NCBI RefSeq assembly: GCF_040549485.1
Contig: NZ_JBEPTK010000005.1
Coordinates: forward strand, 248,001 to 312,000
Reading direction: 5' to 3'
DNA length: 64,000 nucleotides
Source: Constrictibacter sp. MBR-5
GTDB lineage: Bacteria; Pseudomonadota; Alphaproteobacteria; JAJUGE01
In this document: positions 41,739-51,310 of the stretch, piece by piece
Numbering within the stretch: position 1 is the stretch's first letter
Layout: every line of letters begins with the position of its first letter
Program-made: the position numbers and the translations under genes
The notes under the pieces: generated by a model
The model's database searches: none
What the model was told of the DNA's origin: nothing
The model's input: only the letters and a program-made list of their open reading frames with translations

Positions 41739-41769
41739 TTCCGTCCTCCGATATGCAGATCCATTGACC

Positions 41770-41796
41770 GGGCGGACGCGCGGGATGCGTCCGCCC
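41770..41796 (-). other. Hairpin between tkt and gap
   Basis: GGGCGGACGC (41770-41779) and GCGTCCGCCC (41787-41796) form a perfect 10-base-pair stem with a 7-base loop. It lies 12 bases past the tkt stop and about 30 bases before the gap ATG. There is no T-tract in the minus-strand direction. Confidence 0.6.
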
Positions 41797-41807
41797 CGAT
41801 GCAGGCG

Positions 41808-43832
41808 TTAGCTCTTATTTAGGCGCGCCCGGGCGGTTTTCGCCACCGCCTCGGGCGTCAGGCCGAAATGCTCGTAGAGTTCATCACCCGGACCGGACTC
41901 GCCGAACGTCTCGATGCCGACGATCGTTCCATCGGACCCGACGAAGCGCTCCCAGCCGAAGGGGCTGCCGGCCTCGACGGCGATGCGGGTGGTGCCCTTC
42001 GCCAGGATCTCGTCGCGATAGTCCTGGGGCTGCGTGTCGAACAGCTTCCAGCACGGCACGGAGACCACCGTGGTGGCGATGCCGTCGGCCTGCAGCGCGT
42101 CGCGCGCCGCCATCGCGATGGCGACCTCGGAGCCGGTGGCGAACAGCGTCACCTGCGCCGCGCCGCCTTCGGCTTCCGCCATCCGATAGGCACCGCGGGC
42201 GCAGCGGTTCTCGTCTTCGTAGGTCTTGCGCAGCGCCGGCAGGCCCTGGCGGGTGAGCGCCAGGAGCGACGGCCGGTCGGCCGACTGCAGCGCCAGCGCC
42301 CAGCATTCGGCCGTCTCCACCGCATCGGCCGGACGCATCACCAGCAGGTTCGGGATGGCGCGCAAGCTGGCCAGGTGCTCGATCGGCTGGTGCGTCGGGC
42401 CGTCCTCACCCAGGCCGATCGAATCGTGCGTCATGACCCAGATGACGCGCGCCTTCATCAGCGCCGACAGGCGGATCGCCGGCCGGCAATAATCGCTGAA
42501 CACCAGGAAGGTGCCGCCGTAGGGGATCAGGCCGCCGTGCAGTGCGATGCCGTTCATCGCCGCACCCATGCCGTGCTCGCGCACGCCGTAATAGATGTAG
42601 CGGCCGGAATAGTCGTCCGCCGTGACCGGCTGCATCGCCTTGGTCTGGGTCAGGTTGGACCCGGTCAGGTCGGCCGACCCGCCGATCAGTTCCGGGATGG
42701 CCGGGACCAGCGCCTCCAGCACCTTCTGCGAGGACTGGCGCGTCGCGAGCTTCGGTGCCTCCTCGACGAGCTTGCGCTTCAGGTCGCCGAAGGCCGCGTC
42801 GAAGCTCGCGGGCAGCTTGCCCGCCATCGTGCGGTCGAGCGTCTCGCGCACGTCGGCCGGCAGGACGGCCCGGCGCTCCGCCCATGCGGCGCGCTCGGCG
42901 CTGCCGCGTCGGCCGGCGTCGCGCCATGCCGACAGGATGGCCTCCGGCACCTCGAACGGGCCGTGCGGCCAGCCGAGCTTCTCGCGGGCGCCGGCGATCT
43001 CCTCGGCGCCCAGTGGCGAGCCATGCGAGGCGGCCGTGCCAGCCTTCTTCGGCGCGCCGTAGGCGATGGTCGTCTTGCAGCCGATCAGCGAGGGCAGGGG
43101 GGATGCCTGTGCCGCACGGATGGCGGCCGCAACCGCGTCGGGATCATGGCCGTCGACCTCCTGGACGTGCCAGCCGAGCGCCCGGAAGCGCGCCGGCTGG
43201 TCGTCGCTCATGGTCAGCGACGTCGGGCCGTCGATCGAGATGGCGTTGTCGTCCCACAGCACGACCAGGCGCGACAGGCGCAGATGGCCGGCCAGTGCAG
43301 CCGCCTCCTGGCTGATGCCCTCCATCAGGCAGCCGTCGCCCGCGATCACGTAGGTGAAGTGGTCGACGATCTCGGCGCCGAAGCGGGCCGCCAGCATGCG
43401 CTCGGCGAGCGCCATGCCGACCGCGTTGGCGAAGCCCTGGCCCAGCGGCCCAGTGGTGGTCTCGACGCCGTCGGTGTGACCGATCTCCGGATGGCCGGGC
43501 GTGCGGCTCTTCAGCTGCCGGAAATTCTTGATGTCGTCGATGCCGACCGAGCCGTAGCCCGTCAGGTAGAGCAGGGCATAGAGCAGCATCGAGCCGTGGC
43601 CGGCCGACAGCACGAAGCGGTCGCGGTCGGGCCAGTGCGGATCGGTCGGGTCGTACTTCAGGAACTGGGTGAACAGAACCGTGGCGACGTCCGCCATTCC
43701 CATCGGCATGCCGGGGTGGCCGGACTTGGCCTTCTCGACCGCATCCATGGCGAGAGCGCGGATGGCATTTGCCATGTCGCGCTGCGTGACGGAGCCGGGG
43801 GTGCCGGCTGCGGGGCGCTTGGCGACATCCAT
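41808..43832 (-). CDS. tkt: Transketolase
   Basis: Thiamine-diphosphate enzyme of the pentose phosphate pathway, 674 residues, normal length. It shows [14 protein letters not shown], the ThDP motif [13 protein letters not shown]...DDNAISIDG, and the pyrimidine domain with [18 protein letters not shown]. Start ATG 43832 fits homologues; ATG 43871 is possible and the longer frame to 43928 is unlikely. No Shine-Dalgarno is strong at any of these. The gene leads the tkt-gap operon and is divergent from msrA. Confidence 0.95.
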   Translation of the reverse strand: MDVAKRPAAGTPGSVTQRDMANAIRALAMDAVEKAKSGHPGMPMGMADVATVLFTQFLKYDPTDPHWPDRDRFVLSAGHGSMLLYALLYLTGYGSVGIDDIKNFRQLKSRTPGHPEIGHTDGVETTTGPLGQGFANAVGMALAERMLAARFGAEIVDHFTYVIAGDGCLMEGISQEAAALAGHLRLSRLVVLWDDNAISIDGPTSLTMSDDQPARFRALGWHVQEVDGHDPDAVAAAIRAAQASPLPSLIGCKTTIAYGAPKKAGTAASHGSPLGAEEIAGAREKLGWPHGPFEVPEAILSAWRDAGRRGSAERAAWAERRAVLPADVRETLDRTMAGKLPASFDAAFGDLKRKLVEEAPKLATRQSSQKVLEALVPAIPELIGGSADLTGSNLTQTKAMQPVTADDYSGRYIYYGVREHGMGAAMNGIALHGGLIPYGGTFLVFSDYCRPAIRLSALMKARVIWVMTHDSIGLGEDGPTHQPIEHLASLRAIPNLLVMRPADAVETAECWALALQSADRPSLLALTRQGLPALRKTYEDENRCARGAYRMAEAEGGAAQVTLFATGSEVAIAMAARDALQADGIATTVVSVPCWKLFDTQPQDYRDEILAKGTTRIAVEAGSPFGWERFVGSDGTIVGIETFGESGPGDELYEHFGLTPEAVAKTARARLNKS

Positions 43833-44017
43833 CGCGTATGCTGGGCCTCTGTTGTCCGGGTATGCACGCATGCTGGCCCGGTACCTGAAAAGGAGGCGCA
43901 CAATCCCTCGCGAAGGCGCGTGCGTCAACGCCGTTTCGCCCGATTTTTCGGCCGATGTTTGCCTGGACGGCGGTCCGGGCGCATATGTGGTCCACGACGA
44001 GCCAAGGAGGCATGGTC

Positions 44018-44677
44018 ATGTGGATGCTCAAGCGCAAGAACATCGAGATGCCGACGCCGGAGACGGCCCTGCCGGGACGCAGCACCCGCATGCCGGTGCC
44101 GCCCGCGCACTTCGTTCTCGGCACGCGACTGGAGCCGCCGTTTCCCGAAGGCATGGAACTGGCGCTTTTCGGCCTCGGCTGCTTCTGGGGCGCGGAGCGC
44201 AAGTTCTGGGAGGCGCCGGGCGTCCATTCGACGTCGGTCGGCTACGCCGGCGGCATCACCCCGAACCCGACCTATGAGGAGGTCTGCAGCGGCATGACCG
44301 GCCACAACGAGGTCGTGCGGGTCGTGTTCGACCCCGGCAAGATCAGCTACGACCAGCTGCTCGCCGTCTTCTGGGAATCGCACAATCCGACCCAGGGCAT
44401 GCGCCAGGGCAACGACGTCGGTACGCAGTATCGCTCGGGAATCTATGCGACGTCGCCGGAGCAGCGCCGGGCGGCCGAGGCGAGCCGCGACCGGTTCCAG
44501 CAGGCGCTGACCAAGGCCGGCTACGGCAAGATCACCACCGAGATCGTCGACGCACCCGAGTTCTACTACGCCGAGGACTATCACCAGCAGTATCTGGCGA
44601 AGGTTCCGGGCGGCTACTGCGGCCTCGGCGGCACGGGCGTCAGCTGCCCCGTCGGCGTCGCCGCCAGCCCAGCCTGA
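44018..44677 (+). CDS. msrA: Peptide-methionine (S)-S-oxide reductase MsrA
   Basis: Repairs oxidised methionine, 219 residues. The catalytic Cys55 is in [14 protein letters not shown]; the substrate segment [18 protein letters not shown] is complete, and resolving Cys are in [12 protein letters not shown] at the C-terminus. Of three clustered ATGs (44012, 44018, 44024), 44018 is chosen because AAGGAGG is seven bases upstream. The 185-base gap to tkt carries both promoters, but I see no strong -35/-10 pair. Confidence 0.95.
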   Translation: MWMLKRKNIEMPTPETALPGRSTRMPVPPAHFVLGTRLEPPFPEGMELALFGLGCFWGAERKFWEAPGVHSTSVGYAGGITPNPTYEEVCSGMTGHNEVVRVVFDPGKISYDQLLAVFWESHNPTQGMRQGNDVGTQYRSGIYATSPEQRRAAEASRDRFQQALTKAGYGKITTEIVDAPEFYYAEDYHQQYLAKVPGGYCGLGGTGVSCPVGVAASPA

Positions 44678-44679
44678 CC

Positions 44680-44695
44680 CGCGGCATCCGCCGCG
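44680..44695. terminator. Small hairpin between convergent msrA and ABC gene
   Basis: CGCGGC (44680-44685) and GCCGCG (44690-44695) with a 4-base loop, in the 24-base gap between the two stops. No T-tract on either side, so termination is uncertain. Confidence 0.3.
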
Positions 44696-44701
44696 AACCT
44701 G

Positions 44702-45790
44702 CTAGGCGGGGGTGGCCTCCTTGGCCGCCATCCCCGGTGGCGGAAGGTCGACGACGGTCTCCGTCCGGATGCACCGCGCGAGCCGCGAGCCGCCGACCTC
44801 CCGCAGCGCCGGCACCCCCTGCAGGCAGCCGTCGATGACGAGCGGGCAGCGCGGCGCGAAGGTGCAGGCGGTCGGGGCGTTGGTCAGGTTCGGCGGCGAC
44901 CCGGGAATGGCTTCCAGCCGCGTTCCCCGCATCGAGCCGTGGATCGTCGAGGCGAGCAGGCCGCGCGTGTAGGGGTGCGCCGGTTTGCGGACGACATCCT
45001 CCAGCAGCCCGGTCTCGACCACCTGACCGCCATACATCACCGCTAGGCGCGAGGACACCTCGACTGCGACGCCCACGTCGTGCGTCACGAAGATGATGCT
45101 CAGGCCCAGCTCCTCCTGGAGCTGCGCCAGGAGCAGCAGGACCTGGATCTGCACGGTGGCGTCCAGCGCCGTGGTCGGTTCGTCGGCGAGCAGCAGCTTC
45201 GGCCGGCAGGCGAGGGCCAGCGCGATCATGGCGCGCTGGCGCATGCCGCCCGACATCTCGTGCGGATAGGCGCGCAGGCGCGTCTGTGCGGAGGGGATGC
45301 GCACCAGTTCGAGCAGCTCGAGCGCGCGCGCCTCCGCCTGCTTCCACGAGATGCCCTCGTGATGGACGATCGTCTCGCAGATCTGGTGGCCGACCGTGTA
45401 GACGGGGTCGAACGCCGTCGCCGGCTCCTGGAAGATCATGGAGACCTTGGAGCCGCGGATGCCCGTCACCTGCCGCGACGACATCTGCAGGACGTCTTCG
45501 CCCTCCAGCATGATCGAGCCCGACATCACCGTGCGCCGCTCGGGCAGCAGGCGTTGGATCGAGCGCAGGGTGACGCTCTTGCCCGATCCCGACTCGCCCA
45601 GGATGCCGAGCACCTCGCCGCGGGCGAGGTCGAACGACACCCCGTTCACGGCGTGGACGGTCCGGTCGCGGGTGACGAACTTAACGTGCAGGTCGCGGAC
45701 CGAGAGGATCGGGTCGGTCGCCGGTGCCGGGACGGGTGCCTGGGCGGCTGCGTCGACCGGTGCGGTGGCTTTGATGGCGGCGGCTGTCAT
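44702..45790 (-). CDS. Peptide-type ABC transporter ATPase (OppD/DppD-like)
   Basis: Cytoplasmic ATPase of an oligopeptide/dipeptide-type importer, 362 residues. Walker A is GESGSGKS, the Q-loop segment MIFQEPATAFDPVYTVG, signature MSGGMRQRAMIA, Walker B LLLADEPTTALD, and H-loop FVTHD. The C-terminal Cys-containing oligopeptide domain (TFAPRCPLVIDGC) typical of OppD/DppD is present. It follows its OppF-like partner after 14 bases. No permease or binding-protein gene is adjacent. Confidence 0.94.
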   Translation of the reverse strand: MTAAAIKATAPVDAAAQAPVPAPATDPILSVRDLHVKFVTRDRTVHAVNGVSFDLARGEVLGILGESGSGKSVTLRSIQRLLPERRTVMSGSIMLEGEDVLQMSSRQVTGIRGSKVSMIFQEPATAFDPVYTVGHQICETIVHHEGISWKQAEARALELLELVRIPSAQTRLRAYPHEMSGGMRQRAMIALALACRPKLLLADEPTTALDATVQIQVLLLLAQLQEELGLSIIFVTHDVGVAVEVSSRLAVMYGGQVVETGLLEDVVRKPAHPYTRGLLASTIHGSMRGTRLEAIPGSPPNLTNAPTACTFAPRCPLVIDGCLQGVPALREVGGSRLARCIRTETVVDLPPPGMAAKEATPA

Positions 45791-45804
45791 GGCTGACCTT
45801 CGTT

Positions 45805-46878
45805 TCAGGCGGCGGCAGCGGCGGCTTGGGAGTGGCCGGAACCGGGAATGACCATGTGGCAGGCGGCTTCATGGAAGCCGGGGCCGCCCGTGGTGGTCAG
45901 CTTCGGCACGACTTGGCTGCATACGCCCTCGGCGAAGACGCAGCGCGTGTGGAAGCGGCAGCCGGGCGGCGGCGCGATCGGATTCGGCGGGTCGCCGGTC
46001 AGCGGCGCCTTCTTGCGCCGCTCGGCGGGGTCCATCGCCGGCTGCGCCAGCAGCAGAGCCTGGGTATAGGGATGCTTCGGGTTCTCGTAGACCTCGTCGG
46101 CTTCGCCGATTTCCACGATCTCGCCCAGATACATCACCATGACCTTGTCGCTGATGAAGCGGACGACGTTCAGGTCGTGGCTGATGAAGACATAGGTCAG
46201 GTCGAACTGACTCTTCAGGTCGCTCAGCAGGTTCATCACCTGCGCCTCGACCGACTTGTCGAGCGCCGACACCGCCTCGTCGAGGATCAGCAGGCGCGGC
46301 TGCAGTGCCAGCGCCCGCGCGATGTTCACGCGCTGGCGCTGCCCGCCGGAGAGTTCGTGCGGGTAGCGGTGGACGAACAGGCGCGGGTCGAGGCCGACCT
46401 TGTCGAGCAGCGAGATCGCGCGGGCCATCGCCTCCTTGCGCGGCACGCCGTCGCTGATCGCACCAAACGCCACCGATTCCTCGATCGGCAGGCGCGGGTT
46501 CAGCGACGCATAACTGTCCTGGAAGACCATCTGCACCTGGCTGCGCATTTCGCGCACCGAGATGCCGTCCTCGCTGGCCACCTTCTGGCCGTCGATGATG
46601 ACGTCGCCTTCGTCCGGTTCGATCAGACGGATGAGCAGCCGTGCCATCGTCGACTTGCCGCAGCCGGATTCGCCGACCACGCCCAGGGTCTCGCCCTTGG
46701 CGACCGAGAAGGAGATGCCGTCCACGGCGCGCACGGGCGGCGACTTCTTGAAGCCGGCGTTTCGCCCCTTCACCACGAAGTATTTTCGCAGATCCTGCAC
46801 CAGCAGCAGCGGCTGCTTCGGTCCGCCCACGTCGGGCCGCGTTTCGTCCACCAGATCCAGCTCCCGTGTTCGTGTCAT
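45805..46878 (-). CDS. Peptide-type ABC transporter ATPase (OppF/DppF-like)
   Basis: Second ATPase of the same importer, 357 residues. Walker A is GESGCGKS, the Q-loop segment MVFQDSYASLNPRLP, signature LSGGQRQRVNIA, Walker B LLILDEAVSALD (Ala-Val in place of the usual Pro-Thr), H-loop FISHD, and the C-terminal RFHTRCVFAEGVC. Start ATG 46878 is chosen from homology; ATG 46893 is in frame and neither has a clear Shine-Dalgarno. The first gene of a two-ATPase unit, with ivd upstream. Confidence 0.93.
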   Translation of the reverse strand: MTRTRELDLVDETRPDVGGPKQPLLLVQDLRKYFVVKGRNAGFKKSPPVRAVDGISFSVAKGETLGVVGESGCGKSTMARLLIRLIEPDEGDVIIDGQKVASEDGISVREMRSQVQMVFQDSYASLNPRLPIEESVAFGAISDGVPRKEAMARAISLLDKVGLDPRLFVHRYPHELSGGQRQRVNIARALALQPRLLILDEAVSALDKSVEAQVMNLLSDLKSQFDLTYVFISHDLNVVRFISDKVMVMYLGEIVEIGEADEVYENPKHPYTQALLLAQPAMDPAERRKKAPLTGDPPNPIAPPPGCRFHTRCVFAEGVCSQVVPKLTTTGGPGFHEAACHMVIPGSGHSQAAAAAA

Positions 46879-46944
46879 CCGAACTCGGTGCATCGCAGCA
46901 AACGACGTGCCAGGAGCAGATTGCCTGCGGTTGCGGCAGAGACG

Positions 46945-46982
46945 GCGGGACTGGAATCGGGATGTGCAGCCCGAATGCCCGC
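46945..46982 (-). terminator. Two-tiered hairpin after ivd
   Basis: Outer stem GCGGG (46945-46949) with CCCGC (46978-46982) and inner stem TCGGG (46957-46961) with CCCGA (46970-46974). It lies between the ivd stop and the OppF-like gene, read on the minus strand. No T-tract follows; the call is structural only. Confidence 0.35.
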
Positions 46983-47012
46983 AGAATGTGCAGTGCGGCG
47001 GGGAGGTGGCCC

Positions 47013-48185
47013 TTAGCCGGTCTGTTCGAACAGCTCCCGCCCGATCAGCCAGCGGCGGATCTCCGACGTGCCGGCGCCGATCTCGTAGAGCTTGGCGTCT
47101 CGGAGCAGGCGGCCGGTGGGATAGTCGTTGATGTAGCCGTTGCCGCCCAGGCACTGGATCGCCTCCAGCGCCATCCACGTCGCCCTCTCGGCCGTGTAGA
47201 GGATCACGCCGGCGGCGTCCTTGCGGGTCGTGTCGCCCCGGTCGCAAGCCTTTGCCACCGCATAGGCGTATGCCTTGGCGGCGTTCAGCGTGACGTACAT
47301 GTCGGCGAGCTTCGCTTGCATGATCTGGAATTCACCGATCGCCTGGCCGAACTGCCGCCGCTCGTGCAGGTAGGGGACCACCACGTCCATGCACGCCTGC
47401 ATGATGCCCAGCGGTCCGCCTGACAGGACCAGCCGCTCATAGTCGAGGCCGCTCATCAGCACACGTACGCCCTGGTCGACGCTGCCGAGCACGTTCTCCG
47501 CTGGGATCTCGCAGTCCTGGAAGATCAGTTCGCAGGTGTTCGAGCCGCGCATGCCGAGCTTGTCGAGCTTCTGGGCCGTGGAGAACCCCTTGAAGCCCTT
47601 CTCGACGATGAAGGCGGTGATGCCGCGTGCGGCGGCATCGGGCGTGGTCTTGGCGTAGACGACCAGGACGTCCGCGTTCGGCCCGTTGGTGATCCACATC
47701 TTGTTGCCGTTCAGCACATAGCTGTCGCCGCGGCGGTCGGCGCGCAGGCGCATGCCGACCACGTCCGACCCCGCGCCGGGCTCGGACATGGCCAGGGCAC
47801 CGACATGCTCGCCGGCGATCAGCTTCGGCAGGTAGCGGCGCTTCTGCTCGACCGTGCCGGTGCGGCGGATCTGGTTGACGCAGAGGTTGGAGTGCGCGCC
47901 GTAGGACAGGCCGACCGATGCCGAGGCGCGGCTGATCTCTTCCATGGCCACCAGATGCTCGGTGTAGCCCATGCCGGCGCCGCCGAACTCCTCCTCCACC
48001 GTCACGCCGAGCACGCCAAGCGCGCCGAGCTTGCGCCACAGGTCGGCCGGAAACTCGTTCTCGCGATCGATGTCCGCGGCCCGCGGCGACAGTTCGTCGG
48101 CGGCGAAGGCGGCGACGCTCTCGCGCAGCATGTCGGCGGTCTCGCCGAGTGCGAAGTCGAGGGAGGGCAGGGCGTTCGGCAGCAT
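47013..48185 (-). CDS. ivd: Isovaleryl-CoA dehydrogenase
   Basis: FAD acyl-CoA dehydrogenase of leucine breakdown, 390 residues. Two marks separate it from other family members: the catalytic base Glu250 in [15 protein letters not shown], and [11 protein letters not shown] near the C-terminus, where the usual catalytic Glu of straight-chain enzymes is replaced. GGAGA lies five bases before ATG 48185. The methylcrotonyl-CoA carboxylase genes that often follow are absent; two peptide-importer ATPases follow instead. Confidence 0.93.
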   Translation of the reverse strand: MLPNALPSLDFALGETADMLRESVAAFAADELSPRAADIDRENEFPADLWRKLGALGVLGVTVEEEFGGAGMGYTEHLVAMEEISRASASVGLSYGAHSNLCVNQIRRTGTVEQKRRYLPKLIAGEHVGALAMSEPGAGSDVVGMRLRADRRGDSYVLNGNKMWITNGPNADVLVVYAKTTPDAAARGITAFIVEKGFKGFSTAQKLDKLGMRGSNTCELIFQDCEIPAENVLGSVDQGVRVLMSGLDYERLVLSGGPLGIMQACMDVVVPYLHERRQFGQAIGEFQIMQAKLADMYVTLNAAKAYAYAVAKACDRGDTTRKDAAGVILYTAERATWMALEAIQCLGGNGYINDYPTGRLLRDAKLYEIGAGTSEIRRWLIGRELFEQTG

Positions 48186-48341
48186 CGGCGTCTCCGCGCG
48201 TCGTTGGCCCGAATCTAGCGCCGATCGCGCCCGCCGGCCATGCGCCCGGGTGGCGCGCGGCGAGAGCGTTAACGATTTGGTCCCCTTTGTCCGTATAGCT
48301 TAAGCCGCTGAACCCGTAGCGCACTGCGGTTTTTCTGACCG

Positions 48342-49733
48342 ATGTCACGCAAAAAGCCGAGCATCCTGCTGGTCGAGGACACCCCGCCGCTGGCGCGCGC
48401 CTATCGCGCCTACCTGCAGGGAGAGCCCTATCACGTCGAGCATGTCGAGACCGGCAAGGCCGCGATGGCGAGTCTCGAGCGTGGCTACCCCGACGCGCTG
48501 GTGCTCGACCTGCAGCTTCCGGACATGAACGGGCTGGAGATCCTGAAGCAGCTCCATGGCAAGCCTGGCGCTCCCGGGGTCGTCGTCATCACGGCCAACG
48601 GCTCGGTCAACACGGCCGTGGAGGCGATGCGCGAGGGCGCGGTCGACTTCCTCGTGAAGCCGTTCACAGCCGAGCGTTTGATCTACACGCTCCGCAATGT
48701 ACTGGAGCGCCAGCATCTCACCCGGATCGTCGAGACCTACCGCACGGAGATCGACCGCCGCTCCTACGCCGGCTTCGTCGGATCGTCCCTGTCGATGCAG
48801 GCGGTCTACCGCACCATCGATGCCGCGTCGGCGAGCAAGGCGACGATCTTCATCACCGGCGAGAGTGGCACCGGCAAGGAGGTCTGTGCCGAGGCGATCC
48901 ATCAGAAGAGCCCGCGCCGGGATGCGCCGTTTGTGGCCATCAACTGCGCGGCGATCCCGAAGGAGCTGATGGAAAGCGAGATCTTCGGCCATGTGAAGGG
49001 CGCCTTCACCGGCGCCATCGGCGATCGCGAGGGTGCCGCGGCGCGCGCCGACGGCGGCACGCTCTTCCTGGACGAAGTCTGCGAGATGCCGCTCGACCTG
49101 CAGGTCAAGCTGCTGCGTTTCGTCCAGCTCGGCAGCTTCATGAAGGTTGGCGGCACCGAGATGCGCCAGGTCGACGTGCGCTTCATCTGCGCGACGAACC
49201 GCGATCCGCTGCACGAGGTCGAAGCGGGCCACTTCCGTGAGGATCTCTATTACCGGCTGCACGTCATCCCGCTGCACATGCCGCCGCTGCGCGACCGCGA
49301 GCGGGACGTGCTCGACCTCGCCAACCATTTCCTCGCGTCGTTTGCCGCCGAGGAGGGCAAAGCGTTCCAGGGCTTCGCTCCCGACGTGGAGGCTCTGCTG
49401 ATGACCTACGACTGGCCGGGCAACGTCCGGCAGTTGCAGAACGTGCTGCGCAACATCGTCGTGCTCAACGAGGGCGCGGTCGTCGAGCGCGACATGCTGC
49501 CCGACCTGCTGCTCAGGAGCGCGCCAACCGTCACGGTCCATCGCCAGCCGGCCGGCCAGCCGCACACGGACACCCCCGGCGGCATCCGGCCCCTCGCCGT
49601 CGTCGAGCGCGAGGCGATCGAGGCCGCTGTCCAGGCGGCCGGCGGCAACATTCCTCGCGCCGCCGCGCTGCTCGAAGTCAGCCCCTCGACCATCTACCGG
49701 AAATTGTCGCGCTGGGAAGAGCAGGTCGCCTGA
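48342..49733 (+). CDS. Sigma-54-dependent response regulator (LuxO/NtrC type), orphan
   Basis: A 463-residue regulator: receiver domain (1-120) with phospho-acceptor Asp56 in ALVLDLQLPD and Lys106 in LVKPF; AAA+ domain with Walker A GESGTGKE (173-180), the sigma-54 contact GAFTGA (220-225), LFLDEVCEMPLDLQVKLLR and DWPGNVRQLQN; and a Fis-type helix-turn-helix near the C-terminus (GNIPRAAALLEVSPSTIYRKL). No histidine kinase is adjacent, so its input is unknown. It is divergent from ivd and precedes the secreted CsbD-domain protein by 142 bases. Confidence 0.94.
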   Translation: MSRKKPSILLVEDTPPLARAYRAYLQGEPYHVEHVETGKAAMASLERGYPDALVLDLQLPDMNGLEILKQLHGKPGAPGVVVITANGSVNTAVEAMREGAVDFLVKPFTAERLIYTLRNVLERQHLTRIVETYRTEIDRRSYAGFVGSSLSMQAVYRTIDAASASKATIFITGESGTGKEVCAEAIHQKSPRRDAPFVAINCAAIPKELMESEIFGHVKGAFTGAIGDREGAAARADGGTLFLDEVCEMPLDLQVKLLRFVQLGSFMKVGGTEMRQVDVRFICATNRDPLHEVEAGHFREDLYYRLHVIPLHMPPLRDRERDVLDLANHFLASFAAEEGKAFQGFAPDVEALLMTYDWPGNVRQLQNVLRNIVVLNEGAVVERDMLPDLLLRSAPTVTVHRQPAGQPHTDTPGGIRPLAVVEREAIEAAVQAAGGNIPRAAALLEVSPSTIYRKLSRWEEQVA

Positions 49734-49875
49734 CGCCCGGGCCGTCCCGGTCGTCATTTCAGTACTCGTGACGCCCGTCACCTCGCTGCAGGATGCCCGG
49801 AACTTCGATCTGCCAAAGGAGTTTGCTCCGTCGACATGGGCGTGCGTTGTCGCGCCCAGTGATGGAGGTTTGGCG

Positions 49876-50688
49876 ATGAACGTCAGGACAGGTCGTGGCA
49901 ATCTACTCGTCGGTACGGTACTCGCCGCAGCACTGGGTTTCGCGGCACCCGCTGCTGCGCAGTCGACGACCGGTTACGGCGGCGGCTACGGGGCCGCGCC
50001 GTACGATTCCGGCACCTATTCCGCCGGAACGTCGGGCACGATGCCGGCACCCACAGCGCCCTACAGTTCTTCTCGCTACGGCGCGCCGGCCTACGAAGCT
50101 CCGGCGGCCTCGCTGTCGTCCTCCGGCGGCCGGACGGGTTCGGCGGACGGTATGATCGAGCGGCAGACCGTCGGCGGACTGATGCGCGGCGAGACGGCGC
50201 CGCCCGACGCAGTGCGCGATCCCGCGCTCTGGGCACAGTGGCAGAAACACGGCCAATACGAATACGACCGCGGATACGAGGCCGGGCGCCGCGATGCGAT
50301 GGAGCATATGCGGAGCAGCATGGCCAACGACCGCGATTCCCAGTCGCCGATCACGCTGGCGCCCGCGCCGTCCGGCCCGCAGCACACCTATACGCGGATG
50401 TCGGAGCGGTACGATGGACCCCGCGCCGACGGCCCCCGGTATGACGGTGCACCCATCGGTGCTCAGGAGCCCTGGTGGGCGACGAGCTGGGACCGCATGG
50501 CGAGTAGCGACTGGCCGCGGCTGAGCGAGGAGATCCGGCGGCGCTGGCCGCAGCTGACGGGCTACGACGTGGAGCGGATCCGGGGCGAGCGGTCGATGCT
50601 CCTGACCGTGCTTCAGGATCGCTACAATCTGTCGAACGAGCGTGCCCACGAGCAGGTGGTCGCCTGGCAGCAGCAGCTGCGCGGGTAG
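49876..50688 (+). CDS. Secreted protein with C-terminal CsbD/YjbJ-like domain
   Basis: A 270-residue exported protein. A signal peptide ends near residue 29 (AAALGFAAPAAAQS). Residues 30-90 are low complexity, rich in Gly, Tyr, Ser, Ala and Pro; a middle acidic/aromatic stretch follows (about 90-205). Residues 212-266 match the CsbD/YjbJ stress fold: DWPRLSEEIRRRWPQLTG, RIRGERSMLLTVLQDRY, and AHEQVVAWQQQL. YjbJ-type proteins are usually short and cytoplasmic, so this architecture is unusual. Start ATG 49876 has GGAGG seven bases upstream. Role unknown; stress or envelope function is inference. Confidence 0.82.
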   Translation: MNVRTGRGNLLVGTVLAAALGFAAPAAAQSTTGYGGGYGAAPYDSGTYSAGTSGTMPAPTAPYSSSRYGAPAYEAPAASLSSSGGRTGSADGMIERQTVGGLMRGETAPPDAVRDPALWAQWQKHGQYEYDRGYEAGRRDAMEHMRSSMANDRDSQSPITLAPAPSGPQHTYTRMSERYDGPRADGPRYDGAPIGAQEPWWATSWDRMASSDWPRLSEEIRRRWPQLTGYDVERIRGERSMLLTVLQDRYNLSNERAHEQVVAWQQQLRG

Positions 50689-50707
50689 ACGGCTCGCGAA
50701 ATGCAAG

Positions 50708-50740
50708 AGGCCCCCGTCGCTGCCGCGGCGGGGGCCTTTC
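50708..50740. terminator. Bidirectional terminator between two convergent secreted-protein genes
   Basis: AGGCCCCCG (50708-50716) pairs with CGGGGGCCT (50729-50737), 9 base pairs and a 12-base loop, followed by TTTC on the plus strand. It sits in the 56-base gap between the two convergent stops, so it can serve both genes. Confidence 0.75.
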
Positions 50741-50744
50741 GCGT

Positions 50745-51185
50745 CTACATGCCGAGCTTCATGCGCGTGTCGCTGTCGAGGTGACCGCTCACCGGCAGGT
50801 CGTTGCGCGACTGGAAGGCCATCAGGGCCTCGCGGGTTCGCGGGCCCATCGCGCCGTCGACCTTCAATCCCGCGCCGTCCTTGTTCAGGGCCCGCTGCAG
50901 ATCGCGGACATCGGCGCGGCTCATCGAAGCGCCCATTCCGCTGCGGTGCTGGCCGCTCGACGACATGCCGGCCGCCGGGGGCGTCGGTTTGCCCGTCACC
51001 ATGGTCGCCAGGGGGTTGGTGTCGCCACCGATCGGCCGGGATACCTTGGCCCCGTGTTCGACGACTTCTTGCGCCGAGCGGCTCTGCGCCGACGCTGCGC
51101 CCGACAGTGCGAGCCCGACCAGCATCGTGCAGACGAGGCCGACCGGCTTCGCCGCATTGCCCATCCTGATTTGATACAGCGCCAT
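50745..51185 (-). CDS. Secreted peptidoglycan-binding-domain protein
   Basis: A 146-residue exported protein: signal peptide (LVCTMLVGLALSGAASAQ), a Ser/Pro/Gly-rich middle, and a C-terminal PG_binding_1 domain (about 90-146: DVRDLQRALNKDG, VDGAMGPRTREALMAFQ). It probably sits in the periplasm on the cell wall. ATG 51185 has GGGAGG seven bases upstream. It follows dnaJ by 125 bases on the same strand and shares a terminator with the CsbD-domain gene. Confidence 0.85.
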   Translation of the reverse strand: MALYQIRMGNAAKPVGLVCTMLVGLALSGAASAQSRSAQEVVEHGAKVSRPIGGDTNPLATMVTGKPTPPAAGMSSSGQHRSGMGASMSRADVRDLQRALNKDGAGLKVDGAMGPRTREALMAFQSRNDLPVSGHLDSDTRMKLGM

Positions 51186-51310
51186 CTTGATCCCTCCCGA
51201 GGCGGCCGCAGCCGACAGCCGGCTGCGCAACCGAACCAGCAGTAGTCCGGTCAGGGAAAGGGGGCTGTGACGGGCTTCACACCGGATGACGATGTCGCGT
51301 CACCGGCATG

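Noticed and set aside
41868-44297. 809-codon plus-strand frame over tkt
   Set aside because: Antisense to transketolase and runs into msrA in another frame; composition typical of shadows.
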